From contig DNXO01000020.1 in NCBI GenBank assembly GCA_003506895.1, positions 71,095 through 135,094 of the forward strand: DNA of 64,000 nucleotides, in the 5' to 3' direction. Of this stretch, positions 16,243-25,304 are shown piece after piece. The stretch is from Acetobacteraceae bacterium (lineage in GTDB: Bacteria; Pseudomonadota; Alphaproteobacteria; Acetobacterales; Acetobacteraceae). A model generated the notes under the pieces. It had not been told where the DNA came from, did not search any database, and was given only the letters and a program-made list of their open reading frames with translations. Every line of letters starts with the position of its first letter. Positions within the stretch are counted from its first letter, which is position 1. The translations under genes were made by a program, and so were the position numbers.

Positions 16243-16944
16243 ATGACCTGGTCCATTCTCGCCCGCGACCCTGCCACTGGCACGATCGGCGCCGCCGTCG
16301 CCACCCGGTTTTTCGCCGTTGGCGCGCTCGCGATCCATGTCGAGGGTCAGGTTGGGGCGCTGGCGACCCAGGCGCTGATCAATCCGATGTATGCCGTCCA
16401 TGGGATGCCCCGGCTGCGCGCCGGTGAGGCTCCGTGCGCTGTGGTTGAGGCGCTTTTGGCCGCCGATGCCGGCCGTGAACATCGCCAGATTCACATCCTC
16501 GATGCCGCCGGGCGAATCGCCGCCCACACCGGCGCGGATTGCGTGGGATGGTGCGGAGCGGTGGGTGGTATCGACATCTCGGTCGCCGGGAACATGCTCG
16601 CCGGCCCCGATGTGGTGGGGCGCACCTTGGCGGCGTTTCAGTCCGCTGCCGGTTCGATGGCCGAGCGGCTGCTGACGGCGCTGGAGGCGGGGGAAGCCGC
16701 GGGCGGGGATAAGCGGGGCAAACAGTCCGCGGCGATGAAGGTCTGCACGAGGGATCCGTTTCCCGATCTGGATATTCGTGTGGACGACCATCCGGATCCA
16801 TTGACGGAGCTGCGCCGCCTTCACGGCGTCAGCCAGGAGCGGTTTGCCCTGTTTCGGCGGTTTTTGCCGGGGGCGGACAGCCCGTGCGGCGTGTTCGACC
16901 GGGCGGTGATCGAGGCGGCAATCTCGGCTCGGGGTGGTTCTTAG
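16243..16944 (+). CDS. DUF1028 family protein (Ntn-hydrolase-like)
   Basis: A 233-residue protein of the DUF1028 family, recognisable from TWSILARDPATGTIGAAVATRFFAVGALA at the N-terminus (given here in part) and from the phrases ALATQALINPMYAVHG and ISVAGNMLAG. ATG 16243 has GGAGG 7 bases upstream. Members are thought to have the Ntn-hydrolase fold and often sit in catabolic or peptidase operons, but their substrate is not established. The gene is divergent from selD with about 70 bases between starts, which must hold both promoters. Confidence 0.85.
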   Translation: MTWSILARDPATGTIGAAVATRFFAVGALAIHVEGQVGALATQALINPMYAVHGMPRLRAGEAPCAVVEALLAADAGREHRQIHILDAAGRIAAHTGADCVGWCGAVGGIDISVAGNMLAGPDVVGRTLAAFQSAAGSMAERLLTALEAGEAAGGDKRGKQSAAMKVCTRDPFPDLDIRVDDHPDPLTELRRLHGVSQERFALFRRFLPGADSPCGVFDRAVIEAAISARGGS

Positions 16945-17004
16945 CTGGGTGGGTCGGTTCCGGGCGTGGGAAGCAAGGGGTTCATCACCCCAAGGTCCTA
17001 GAGC

Positions 17005-18477
17005 CTATCCAAAGCGCCGCAGCACCGCCAGCACATCGCGCTCCGCCCCAGCCGGCCGCCCAGCCGCCATCCAACAGCCCAACAGAACGACGACATAGGC
17101 CAGGGAACCCACCCCAACCGCCTCGGCCAGCAGCAAAATGCCATCCTCGTCCCGCCACCCCAGCCCACTCCACGCCAGCGCCCCCGCCATTGCCAATGCG
17201 GCCACCGCCGGGCGCCAGACCGCGCGAAGCAGGTCCCCAACCTCAACCCCGAACCGCCGCAACGCGGTTCCCACCGTCAGGATTTGCTCCGTCAGCACGC
17301 CCATCGCCGCGCCGGCTGCCGCGCCCGGCAATCCGTATGCTGGGATTAGAACCGCCAGCATCCCGATACGGACCGCCGCTCCGACCAGCGTGATCCCAAC
17401 CAGCCGCCCCAGCAGCGCATGGGCGCTCAATAGAAGCAGACTGAGGTGTCCGAACACCATGACCGTGAAACTGAGCGACAGGATGCGCAGTACTGGCACC
17501 GCCTGTTCCCACCCCGGTCCAAACGCCACGGCGACCAGCGGCGCGGCCACGAGCGACAGCCCGATACCGGCAGGCAGGGTCAGCAGTGCCGCCGATCCAA
17601 TCAGCCGCAAGAACGTCTCGCCGGGGGCGGCCTTTTCCTGCCGCCCGGCGGCAAACCCGGAAAACGCCGCGCGCCCCAGCGGCTCGACCAGTTCTGTTGT
17701 CGGCAGTGCCGCGACCTCTGCCCCCACGGAATAGAACCCAACCGCCGTCGTGTTCATCAGCCGCCCCAGCAGCAGGCTGTCGCTGCGGTCGCGGACCAGT
17801 ACCGCGAGCGACAGCAGGAAGGTCCAGAGAGAATATCCCGCCAGGCCGCGCCATGCCTTGAGCGAAAGTCTGGGGCGGTAGGGATGCATCGCATAGCTCA
17901 TGACCGTCCGCAGCGTCCGGTTGACCCCCATTCCGCACAGCATCGCGATATAGGAGTGGGTCAGCGCCGCGGCCGTAATGGCCGCCACGATGCCGCATAG
18001 TTTCGGCAGCACCATGATGGCGAATTCCTTGTGGAAGGCGAAGTCGCGCCGGAAATCCACCGTCCCGATATTCGCGCACCCGTCCAGCAGCGGCAGACAG
18101 GCGACGAACAGCAGCACCGGCCCCAGCCTGGGATCGGCGAAGAATCCGGCGGCGGGATAGGCCAGAACCGCGACCAGGACGGTGACCGCCAGTCCGCGCA
18201 GCAGGTTCAGCGTAAACGCGGTATCGTAGAACTGCCTCCCGGGAGTCGCCTCCCGGATCACCGCTTCCTCGGTGCCGAGGGTCAGCATGCCGTCCAGCGT
18301 TTGCATGAAGCTGGTCGCCAGCGCGATGACGCCGAAATCCGCCGGTGCGATCAGCCGCACCAGCACCAGCGTACTGATCAGCCCCAGAAGCCGCATCCCC
18401 AGCCGCCACGCCATGACCCAGCCGGCCCCGCGGGCGGTACGCACAAGCAGACTGTCAGGGGAGGGGCTGTCGGACAC
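17005..18477 (-). CDS. Polysaccharide flippase (MVF/oligosaccharide flippase superfamily)
   Basis: A 490-residue integral membrane protein with about 12-14 hydrophobic helices across its whole length. The opening RTARGAGWVMAWRLGMRLLGL followed by LVRLIAPADFGVIALA is typical of Wzx-like lipid-linked oligosaccharide flippases, which turn O-antigen or exopolysaccharide units across the inner membrane. Upstream the gene is divergent from a GST; no glycosyltransferase or polymerase genes lie adjacent, so the glycan is unknown. A lone flippase outside a polysaccharide cluster is not unusual. Confidence 0.85.
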   Translation of the reverse strand: MSDSPSPDSLLVRTARGAGWVMAWRLGMRLLGLISTLVLVRLIAPADFGVIALATSFMQTLDGMLTLGTEEAVIREATPGRQFYDTAFTLNLLRGLAVTVLVAVLAYPAAGFFADPRLGPVLLFVACLPLLDGCANIGTVDFRRDFAFHKEFAIMVLPKLCGIVAAITAAALTHSYIAMLCGMGVNRTLRTVMSYAMHPYRPRLSLKAWRGLAGYSLWTFLLSLAVLVRDRSDSLLLGRLMNTTAVGFYSVGAEVAALPTTELVEPLGRAAFSGFAAGRQEKAAPGETFLRLIGSAALLTLPAGIGLSLVAAPLVAVAFGPGWEQAVPVLRILSLSFTVMVFGHLSLLLLSAHALLGRLVGITLVGAAVRIGMLAVLIPAYGLPGAAAGAAMGVLTEQILTVGTALRRFGVEVGDLLRAVWRPAVAALAMAGALAWSGLGWRDEDGILLLAEAVGVGSLAYVVVLLGCWMAAGRPAGAERDVLAVLRRFG

Positions 18478-18555
18478 CGAAGGCTGTTACCACACCCGAT
18501 CGAACGACCCCAAGCGATCTGGACGCGCCCGCCGGTTGCGGGCCAAGATGCCGAA

Positions 18556-19242
18556 ATGAGCATCGTGATGTATGACCTCGCCGGAGCAGACCCGGACCTG
18601 CGTTTCAGCCCCTATTGCTGGCGGATCCGTTTCGCGCTCGCCCACAAGGGGTTGCCGGTCGAAACCATTCCCTGGCGGTTTGGCGACGGCGACAAGATTG
18701 CGTTTTCCGGTCAGGGCAAGGTCCCGGTGATTCAGGACGCGGGAACAACTGTGTTCGATAGCTGGTCGATCGCCGATTACCTGGAAGAACAGGCGCCGAT
18801 GCCGTCGCTGTTCGGCGGTGGTATCGGACGGGCGCATGCTGTCTTCATCAACGCCTGGGCGGACAGCATCTTGGTCGGCGGGATAGCGCCTTTGATCATT
18901 CGCGATCTGTTGGATGTCATCGATCCGAACGACCGGGAGTATTTCCGCTCCAGCCGCGAGGCGCGTTTCGGCAAGACACTGGAACAGGTTCAGGAGGGCC
19001 GTGCGGACCGGTTGGCCGCATTCCGAGCTTCGTTGCTGCCTATCCGTCTGGTGCTGAGGCGCCAGGAGTGGTTGGGCGGTGCTGGGCCCAGCTATGCCGA
19101 TCATATCGTGGCCGGTACGTTGATGTGGCCGCGCTGCGCCAGCCGATTGGAATTACTTGAGGATAACGATCCGATTGCCGCCTGGTTCGGCCGCGTGTTG
19201 GATCTTTACGGCGGCCTCGGCCGGTCGGCCATGCGCGCGTAG
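18556..19242 (+). CDS. Glutathione S-transferase family protein
   Basis: A 228-residue GST. The thioredoxin-like N-terminal domain shows DLRFSPYCWRIRFALAHKGL, with the SPYC active-site serine/cysteine, then GKVPVIQDAG with the cis-proline of the glutathione site and FDSWSIADYLEE. The all-helical C-terminal domain follows. ATG 18556 starts the first beta strand. A 17-bp hairpin lies just beyond the stop. Cytosolic; likely conjugates or reductively processes electrophiles. The substrate cannot be told. Confidence 0.85.
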   Translation: MSIVMYDLAGADPDLRFSPYCWRIRFALAHKGLPVETIPWRFGDGDKIAFSGQGKVPVIQDAGTTVFDSWSIADYLEEQAPMPSLFGGGIGRAHAVFINAWADSILVGGIAPLIIRDLLDVIDPNDREYFRSSREARFGKTLEQVQEGRADRLAAFRASLLPIRLVLRRQEWLGGAGPSYADHIVAGTLMWPRCASRLELLEDNDPIAAWFGRVLDLYGGLGRSAMRA

Positions 19243-19245
19243 GCT

Positions 19246-19290
19246 AAAACCAGCCGTTGGGGCGAACGCGCAATTCGCCCCAACGGCTGG
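19246..19290 (-). terminator. Strong hairpin terminator between GST and flavin reductase genes
   Basis: A perfect 17-bp inverted repeat (19250-19266 with 19274-19290) and a 7-base loop. Read on the minus strand it is followed by TTTT, so it ends the flavin reductase transcript; it lies between two convergent genes and may also stop the GST transcript, although no T-run follows on that side. Confidence 0.85.
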
Positions 19291-19294
19291 GGCA

Positions 19295-19798
19295 TTAGCC
19301 GCCGTAGTAAACCGTGTCGCCCAAATCTTTCATCTCCAGAATCGCGGCGTCCGCGCGGCCCGAGGGCGGCTTCATCACATAGGCCTCGGTCACCTCGGCA
19401 ACGACGATGTGGTGGTCGCCCAACTCGACAATCTGCTGCACGGAACATTCGACCGCGGCGATCGCTTCGTCCAGGATCGGGCACCCATTGGCGCCGGTAT
19501 GGAACGTCTGGCCGGAGAGTTTTCCGTCCTCGATCTTCGCCGGTTTGAAGAAAGTAAACGCAAGGCCCTTCTGGTCCTTCCCCAACATGTTCAACGCGAA
19601 CTTGCCGGTGCCCTTCACGACGGTATGCGCGCCCGAATCAGCCTTCACACCCACGACCACCAATGGCGGCGCGAAGGAGCCTTGGGTGACCCAGTTGACG
19701 GTTGCAGCACCCACATTTCCCTTATGGTCGTCGGCGGTCAGGACGTAGATCCCATACGGGATCATGCGGAGAGCGGTCTTCTTGGCATCGGCGTCCAT
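19295..19798 (-). CDS. Flavin reductase domain protein
   Basis: A 167-residue flavin reductase-like (FMN-binding split barrel) protein: RMIPYGIYVLTADDHKGNVGAATVNWVTQGSF region, then ALNMLGKDQKGLAFTFF and a histidine-rich GDHHIVVAEVTEA near the end. Such proteins reduce FMN with NAD(P)H for a partner monooxygenase, or are stand-alone flavoproteins. It ends at a strong terminator and starts 80 bases after the phoB stop on the same strand; no partner oxygenase is adjacent. Confidence 0.85.
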   Translation of the reverse strand: MDADAKKTALRMIPYGIYVLTADDHKGNVGAATVNWVTQGSFAPPLVVVGVKADSGAHTVVKGTGKFALNMLGKDQKGLAFTFFKPAKIEDGKLSGQTFHTGANGCPILDEAIAAVECSVQQIVELGDHHIVVAEVTEAYVMKPPSGRADAAILEMKDLGDTVYYGG

Positions 19799-19877
19799 CT
19801 GGTTTTCCCCTTACTTGTTTCCGTCCAGGGATTTTACGGCGGATTCCAAGGGGGAGGGAAGGGTACCGATTCAAACG

Positions 19878-20594
19878 CTACAGCGATTCGGTATCCAACG
19901 CGTAGCCCGCTGTGCGGACCGTGCGAACCACATCCAACTCACCAGGGCCGTTGATCGACTTGCGCAAGCGGCGGATATGCACGTCAACCGTTCTTGGTTC
20001 GACATGAATATCCGCCCCCCAAACCGCGTCCAGCAGTTCCTCCCGCGTGAACACGCGGCGCGGGTGCTGCATGAAGAATTCCAGCAGGCGGAATTCGGTC
20101 GGCCCCAGATGCACCCGCCGCTCGTTGCGGCTGACACGATGGGAAGCGAGATCGATCTCGATGTCATGGAACGTCAGTTGTCCCTTGACCGGCACCGCGT
20201 TCGACCGTCGCAGCAGCGCCCGCATCCGGGCCAGCAGTGCCTCGATATTGAACGGTTTGGTGATGTAATCATCGGCACCGGTGTTCAGTCCGCGCACCGC
20301 ATCCTGATCCTCGGTTCGCGCGGTCACCATGATCACCGGCAAGTCCCGGGTTGACGCCTTGCGCCGGATCTGGCGGCACACCTCGATCCCGGACATCACC
20401 GGCAACATCCAGTCCAGAAGCACCAGATCGGGCGGGGCTTCGGAAATGCGGGTCATCGCCTCTTGGCCATCGCTCGCCTCGTCCACGCGGAAGCCCTGCT
20501 TTTCCAGGTTGTAACGCAACAGCGTCGCGAGCGCCGGTTCGTCCTCGACGACAAGAACGAGCGGCTTGGAAAGGCTAGATATACTGTCGAGCAT
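19878..20594 (-). CDS. phoB: Phosphate regulon response regulator PhoB
   Basis: A 238-residue OmpR-family regulator. The receiver domain has VVEDEPALA with the acidic pair and the phosphorylated Asp61 in LLDWMLPVMSG, and the conserved lysine in ITKPFN. The C-terminal winged helix reads LGPTEFRLLEFFMQHPRRVFTREELLDAVWG and RTVDVHIRRLRKSI, specific to PhoB. Two ATGs are possible: one at 20603 overlapping the phoU stop, and one at 20594. AAGGA lies 9 bases before the second but touches the first, so I choose 20594. Last gene of the pst operon. Confidence 0.94.
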   Translation of the reverse strand: MLDSISSLSKPLVLVVEDEPALATLLRYNLEKQGFRVDEASDGQEAMTRISEAPPDLVLLDWMLPVMSGIEVCRQIRRKASTRDLPVIMVTARTEDQDAVRGLNTGADDYITKPFNIEALLARMRALLRRSNAVPVKGQLTFHDIEIDLASHRVSRNERRVHLGPTEFRLLEFFMQHPRRVFTREELLDAVWGADIHVEPRTVDVHIRRLRKSINGPGELDVVRTVRTAGYALDTESL

Positions 20595-20599
20595 TGAAA

Positions 20600-21319
20600 T
20601 CATTCCTTCGGTTTAACAACCGTATAGGCGGAGGTGTCGCCCTTGGGACGCACATCCGGAATAGCCTCACCTTCGACGGCGTAATAAACTGTCTCGGCGA
20701 TGTTGGTGGTATGATCGCCGATCCGCTCCAGGTTCTTCGCGATGAACAGCAAATGCGTGCAGGGCGTGATGTTGCGCGGATCTTCCATCATGTAGGTTAT
20801 CAACTCACGGAACAGGGCGTTATAGATATCGTCCACCACGCGATCGGACCGCCAGACCTCGACCGCTTTCGCGGTGTCGCTGGTACCAAGCGCGTCCATG
20901 ATGGACTTCAACTGTTCCTGCACCAGCGTCGCCATATGCGCGAGGCCAGCCAGTGAGTAAGGCAGATTATATTGTCCCAGCACGACGCTGCGCTTGGCGA
21001 CGTTGGCGGCGTAGTCGCCGATCCGCTCCAGATCGCCGGTGATCTTCAGGGCGGCAACGATGCGCCGTAAATCGCCCGCCATCGGCTGACGCAGCGCCAG
21101 CATTTGGATGACGAACTGCTCGACCTCGCGTTCCAACGCATCGACCTTGGGGTCTTCCTCCACCGCGCGCATCGCCACAACGGCGTCACGGTTCAGGATC
21201 GCCTGGGCCGCCATCGCGAGCTGGCTTTCCACGATGCCGCCCATCTCGGTCAACATATCGCGCAGGCGTTTCAGGTCGTTATCGAAACTTTTAACCAAGT
21301 GCTCGGTTGAATCGGACAT
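20600..21319 (-). CDS. phoU: Phosphate transport system regulator PhoU
   Basis: A 239-residue PhoU with two similar helical-bundle halves; each carries the metal-binding type motif ERIGDYAANVAKR and ERIGDHTTNIAETVYY respectively. PhoU links the Pst transporter to the sensor kinase and keeps the regulon off when phosphate is plentiful. GGAGG is found 10 bases before the ATG. It follows pstB by 18 bases and overlaps the region of the phoB start, consistent with co-translation. Confidence 0.95.
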   Translation of the reverse strand: MSDSTEHLVKSFDNDLKRLRDMLTEMGGIVESQLAMAAQAILNRDAVVAMRAVEEDPKVDALEREVEQFVIQMLALRQPMAGDLRRIVAALKITGDLERIGDYAANVAKRSVVLGQYNLPYSLAGLAHMATLVQEQLKSIMDALGTSDTAKAVEVWRSDRVVDDIYNALFRELITYMMEDPRNITPCTHLLFIAKNLERIGDHTTNIAETVYYAVEGEAIPDVRPKGDTSAYTVVKPKE

Positions 21320-21337
21320 CGTCGTGGTCCTCCTTGC

Positions 21338-22171
21338 TCAGCCGAACCGGCCGGTAACGTATTCCTGTGTGCGTTTCTGCTTCGGCGCCGTAAAGATTTG
21401 CGCCGCCGGCGCGCACTCCACCATCTCACCCAGATAGAAGAACGCCACCTGATCGGCACAGCGTGCGGCCTGCTGCATGTTGTGCGTGACGATCGCGATG
21501 GTGAAATCGTGCTTCAGTTCGTCGATGAGTTCTTCGATCTTCAATGTGCTGATCGGATCCAGGGCGCTGGTCGGTTCGTCCAGCAGGATCACCTCGGGCC
21601 GAACCGCTATGGTGCGGGCGATGCACAGACGTTGTTGCTGGCCACCCGACAATCCCATGGCGGAGGTGTTGAGCCGATCCTTTACCTCACCCCACAGCGC
21701 GGCCCGGGTCAGCGACCATTCCACCCGTTCGTCCATCGCCGATCTTGAAAGCCGCTCATGCAGTTTCACGCCGAAGGCGATGTTTTCGTAGATCGTCATC
21801 GGGAATGGCGTCGGTTTCTGGAACACCATGCCGACCCGCGCGCGCAGCGCGTTGACGTCGACCTTTGGGTCGATGATGTTCATCTCGTCCATCATGACTT
21901 GTCCGGTAGCCCGTTGGCCGGGATACAGGTCGTACATGCGGTTCAGAACACGCAAAAGGGTGGACTTACCGCAGCCGGAGGGCCCGATCATGCCGGTCAC
22001 CTGCCGATCCGGAAGGTCCAGTCCGATGCCTTTCAGGGCTTTGTGCTCACCGTAGTAAAAGTCCAGGTTGTCGATCGAAATGCGCGCCGGGTTCATCGCG
22101 CTTGCCGCGCGGGCCTGAACATTGCCGAAGCTGGTATTCTGGCTCTCGGATGGTGCGGTCGTCATACTCAT
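21338..22171 (-). CDS. pstB: Phosphate ABC transporter ATP-binding protein PstB
   Basis: A 277-residue ABC ATPase that powers phosphate import. Walker A is GPSGCGKST, the signature LSGGQQQR and Walker B VILLDEPTSALDP; NLDFYYGEHKALKGI and RTQEYVTGRFG frame a typical PstB. Start ATG 22171 begins MSMTTAPSES; the frame upstream overlaps pstA. Gap to pstA stop is 7 bases. The extension before the first beta strand is about 30 residues, longer than in E. coli but common in alphaproteobacteria. Confidence 0.96.
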   Translation of the reverse strand: MSMTTAPSESQNTSFGNVQARAASAMNPARISIDNLDFYYGEHKALKGIGLDLPDRQVTGMIGPSGCGKSTLLRVLNRMYDLYPGQRATGQVMMDEMNIIDPKVDVNALRARVGMVFQKPTPFPMTIYENIAFGVKLHERLSRSAMDERVEWSLTRAALWGEVKDRLNTSAMGLSGGQQQRLCIARTIAVRPEVILLDEPTSALDPISTLKIEELIDELKHDFTIAIVTHNMQQAARCADQVAFFYLGEMVECAPAAQIFTAPKQKRTQEYVTGRFG

Positions 22172-22178
22172 GTCTGCC

Positions 22179-23075
22179 TCATTTTCCCCGCCGGAGGAGC
22201 AGCCGGGCTGCGATATTGATGGCCAGAACACCAAACGTGATCAGCAACGCGCCGACCCAGGCCAATTGTACCCAATCATCGAAAGCGGAGCCGGCGTATT
22301 GGTAAATCGCCACCGGCAGACTGGCCATCGGTTGACCAAGGCTGACCGACCAGTTGAGGTTACCCAGGCTGGTGAACAACAGCGGCGCTGTTTCGCCGGC
22401 GATACGCGCGATGGCGAGCAGGACGCCCGTCACTATTCCGTCCATCGCTGCTCGGTAGCATATCAGAACGATCACTTTCCACTTCGGCGCGCCAAGGCCA
22501 ATCGCGGCCTCCCGCAGGGAAGGGGTGATCAGCCGCAGCATGTCCTCGGTCGTGCGAACGACGATGGGAATGACGATGATCGCCAGCGCGATACATCCGG
22601 CGGCACCAGAGAAACCGCCGAACGGCTCAACCGCGAATTGGTAAACGAACAGGCCGATCAGGATCGATGGCGCGGACAGCAGCACGTCCGAAACGAACCG
22701 CACCGCGTTGGCAAGCGGCGAGCTGTGTCCATACTCCGCCAGATAGGTGCCAACGAGCAGCCCGATCGGTGTGCCGATGGCCGTGCCGATCACTGTCTGG
22801 ATCAGCGTGCCGACGATCGCGTTGAGCAATCCGCCGCCGGAGCCCGGTGGCTTGGTGACATTGGTGAAGACCGTTAGCGACAGTCCGGCGGCGCCACGCC
22901 AAATCAGTGTCAGCAAGATGGAACCGAGCAGAACCATGCCAAGCATCGTGGCCAGCACGCATAGCGTCTTGACTACAAAGTTGATGCGATGGCGGCGCTT
23001 GCCAAGCGCTCGCGAAACCCTCAGGTCCTTGGCTGGGCCGGGAATGCTGCTGGCGGACGATGTGGTCGCGCTCAT
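22179..23075 (-). CDS. pstA: Phosphate ABC transporter permease PstA
   Basis: A 298-residue permease with about six transmembrane helices. The cytoplasmic EAA loop is REAAIGLGAPKWKVIVLICYRAA, followed by ARIAGETAPLLFTSLGN, a PstA signature. It begins one base after the pstC stop (TGACATG), so the two permeases are co-translated and form the membrane channel with PstC. Conserved spacing GTYLAEYG and LLSAPSILIGLF fits the family. Confidence 0.95.
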   Translation of the reverse strand: MSATTSSASSIPGPAKDLRVSRALGKRRHRINFVVKTLCVLATMLGMVLLGSILLTLIWRGAAGLSLTVFTNVTKPPGSGGGLLNAIVGTLIQTVIGTAIGTPIGLLVGTYLAEYGHSSPLANAVRFVSDVLLSAPSILIGLFVYQFAVEPFGGFSGAAGCIALAIIVIPIVVRTTEDMLRLITPSLREAAIGLGAPKWKVIVLICYRAAMDGIVTGVLLAIARIAGETAPLLFTSLGNLNWSVSLGQPMASLPVAIYQYAGSAFDDWVQLAWVGALLITFGVLAINIAARLLLRRGK

Positions 23076-23076
23076 G

Positions 23077-24126
23077 TCAGACCTTCAACTTCGGGCGCAG
23101 CAAGGTGCGGGAAATGGCCAGCACAATGAACGAAATGACGAAAAGGATAAAACCGAGCGCCAGTAAGGAGGAAAGCTTCAGGCTGCCAGCGGGGCTTTCG
23201 GGAAACTCCAGCGCGACGATCGATGCGATAGTGTTGCCGGACGAAAACAGGCTGGCCGATATGTGTGCGGAGTTCCCGATGACGAATGTGACCGCCATCG
23301 TTTCCCCAAGCGCTCGGCCGAAACCCAGCATGATGCCGCCAATGACCGATGTGCGGGTGTATGGAGCGACGATCGAGCGCATCACCTCCCAGGTCGTGCA
23401 GCCGAGCCCATATGCCGATTCCTTGAAAACCGGAGGCACCGTCTCGAACACGTCTCGCATTGTGGCGGCGATGAATGGGACGACCATCACTGTCAGGATC
23501 AGGGCGGCTGTGAATATGCCGGTGCCGAATGGCGGGCCGGCAAACAGGTCCTCCAGCACCGGAACGCCATCGAACAGGTCTATCAACGTGGGTTCCACGT
23601 ACTGCGACATCAGCGGGACGATCACGAAGAAGCCCCACATGCCATAGATGATCGACGGAACCGCGGCGAGCAGTTCGACCGCGATACCGACCGGGCGCTT
23701 TAGCCAGGCTGGCGCGAGTTCGGTCAGATAGAATGCGATGCCGAACGCCAGCGGCACCGCCAGGATCATCGACAGCACGGCCGTCATCACGGTGCCGTAG
23801 ATCGACACACCGGCGCCGAAGATTTCCTTAACCGGGTCCCAGGTCGTCGAGAACAGGAAGCCAAGGCCAAAGTGGCGGAAAGCGGGTATGCCGCCGACGA
23901 ACAGCGACAGGATCAGGCTACCCAACAGCAGCAGCACGAAAATGCCGGATGCTCTGGACAGTGCGGCAAATATGGGATCGCCAGGGCGGAACTTGCTCCT
24001 GGAACCGGACGAGGCGTTCAGAGCGGCCGCTTGCTGCACGGGGGCGGAAATCCCTTCAGGTTCGTAACGGCCCGGCGTGTCCGGGCCATTTTCGGAGCGT
24101 TTTGATTGTTTAACTGGCCCGGACAC
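23077..24126 (-). CDS. pstC: Phosphate ABC transporter permease PstC
   Basis: A 349-residue permease. A roughly 60-residue polar N-terminus leads into about six transmembrane helices; the segment ESAYGLGCTTWEVMRSIVAPYTR is the EAA loop and MLGFGRALGETMAVTFVIGNS is the PstC mark. The start shown is GTG 24126 with only a weak ribosome-binding site; an internal start is possible because the N-terminus is low complexity. It follows pstS by 24 bases. Confidence 0.93.
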   Translation of the reverse strand: MSGPVKQSKRSENGPDTPGRYEPEGISAPVQQAAALNASSGSRSKFRPGDPIFAALSRASGIFVLLLLGSLILSLFVGGIPAFRHFGLGFLFSTTWDPVKEIFGAGVSIYGTVMTAVLSMILAVPLAFGIAFYLTELAPAWLKRPVGIAVELLAAVPSIIYGMWGFFVIVPLMSQYVEPTLIDLFDGVPVLEDLFAGPPFGTGIFTAALILTVMVVPFIAATMRDVFETVPPVFKESAYGLGCTTWEVMRSIVAPYTRTSVIGGIMLGFGRALGETMAVTFVIGNSAHISASLFSSGNTIASIVALEFPESPAGSLKLSSLLALGFILFVISFIVLAISRTLLRPKLKV

Positions 24127-24150
24127 GCCTGACCATGGCGTTAAACCAAC

Positions 24151-25164
24151 TTACATGCCACCCGGAACTGCCTTCCAGGCAGTTCGGACCGCGTCCTGCA
24201 CTTTGGCGGGCAACGGGATATAGAGCAGCTTTGCAGCGATGTCGTTGCCATGGGTGAAGCCCCAATCGAAGAACTTCTTCACCGCGGCGCTCTGCTTCTC
24301 GTCCTTCGGGTCAGTCGGCAGGAGCACGAACGTGGCGGACTCGATCGGCCAGCTTTCCGCGCCCTTCTGATCGTTCAGATCAATGGCGAAGTTCTGGACC
24401 TTCGACCAATCGGCATTGGCGGCGGAAGCCGCGAACGCTTCCATCGTCGGCGCGACAAACTTGCCATCGGCGTTGCGCATCATCGTCGTCGTCAGGTGGT
24501 TCTGTTCGGCGTAGGCGCTTTCGTTATAGCCGATCCCGCCCGGAATTTGTCTTACCGTCGCGGCCACGCCGTCGCTGCCCTTCGCGCCAGCGCCATTCGG
24601 CCAGCTTACGCTGGTAGAGGCGCCAACCTTTTCCTTCCACTCCGCGCTTTGCATGCTCAGATAGTCGGTAAACACGAAGGTCGTGCCCGACCCATCCGCG
24701 CGATGCACGGTCGCGATCGCGGTGCTGGGCAGTTTCAGGCCAGGATTGACCTCGGCAATCGCCTTGTCGTTCCACTTGGTGATCTTGCCAAGGTAGATGT
24801 CGGCCAGCAGCGGACCGGTCAGCTTCAACTCGTTCGCCTTGATGCCCGGCAGGTTGATGATGACATCGACGCCACCGATCACCGTCGGGAATTGCATCAG
24901 CTTATGTTCGGCGAGGGCTTCGGCCTTCACCGGCATATCGGACGCGCCAAAATCGACGGTGCGATTATTGATTTGGTTGATACCGGCGCCGGACCCGACG
25001 GCCTGATAGTTCAACTGGATGCCGACGGCGGTGGCGGCAGCCTCACCCCACTTGCCATAGATCGGCGCCGCAAAGGTAGAGCCTGCGCCAGTAATCGATT
25101 GCGCTTGGGCAGCGACGGTAAACCCGGCCAGGCCAATGGCCACGGCCGCTAGGGCGAACTTCAT
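24151..25164 (-). CDS. pstS: Periplasmic phosphate-binding protein PstS
   Basis: A 337-residue binding protein. A signal peptide covers residues 1-21 (cleavage after AQAQ region). The phosphate-contact segments are ITGAGSTFAAPIYGKW, the FGASDMPV loop and VHRADGSGTTFVFTDYLS, all classic PstS. It is the first gene of the pst operon and lies 81 bases below a Pho box, so it should be strongly induced by phosphate starvation via PhoB. Confidence 0.96.
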   Translation of the reverse strand: MKFALAAVAIGLAGFTVAAQAQSITGAGSTFAAPIYGKWGEAAATAVGIQLNYQAVGSGAGINQINNRTVDFGASDMPVKAEALAEHKLMQFPTVIGGVDVIINLPGIKANELKLTGPLLADIYLGKITKWNDKAIAEVNPGLKLPSTAIATVHRADGSGTTFVFTDYLSMQSAEWKEKVGASTSVSWPNGAGAKGSDGVAATVRQIPGGIGYNESAYAEQNHLTTTMMRNADGKFVAPTMEAFAASAANADWSKVQNFAIDLNDQKGAESWPIESATFVLLPTDPKDEKQSAAVKKFFDWGFTHGNDIAAKLLYIPLPAKVQDAVRTAWKAVPGGM

Positions 25165-25228
25165 AATGATCCCTCCTCCGGAGTCTCTGCGCGATGGCGC
25201 GACGGGAACTTAGGTGGGATTGGTGAAT

Positions 25229-25262
25229 GTAATATTGCATTCATATGACAGTTAGATGACAG
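25229..25262 (-). promoter_or_regulatory. Pho box and -10 element of the pst operon
   Basis: On the minus strand two exact CTGTCAT repeats (25262-25256 and 25251-25245) are separated by 4 bases, the standard 18-bp PhoB-binding site replacing a -35. Ten bases further is TATTAC (25234-25229), a fair -10. An overlapping short inverted repeat, TGAATG...CATTCA (25224-25243), spans the -10. Confidence 0.92.
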
Positions 25263-25304
25263 CCTGCCAGGCAGCGCTGTCAAAGCTGGGCGAAGGACAG
25301 ATGC

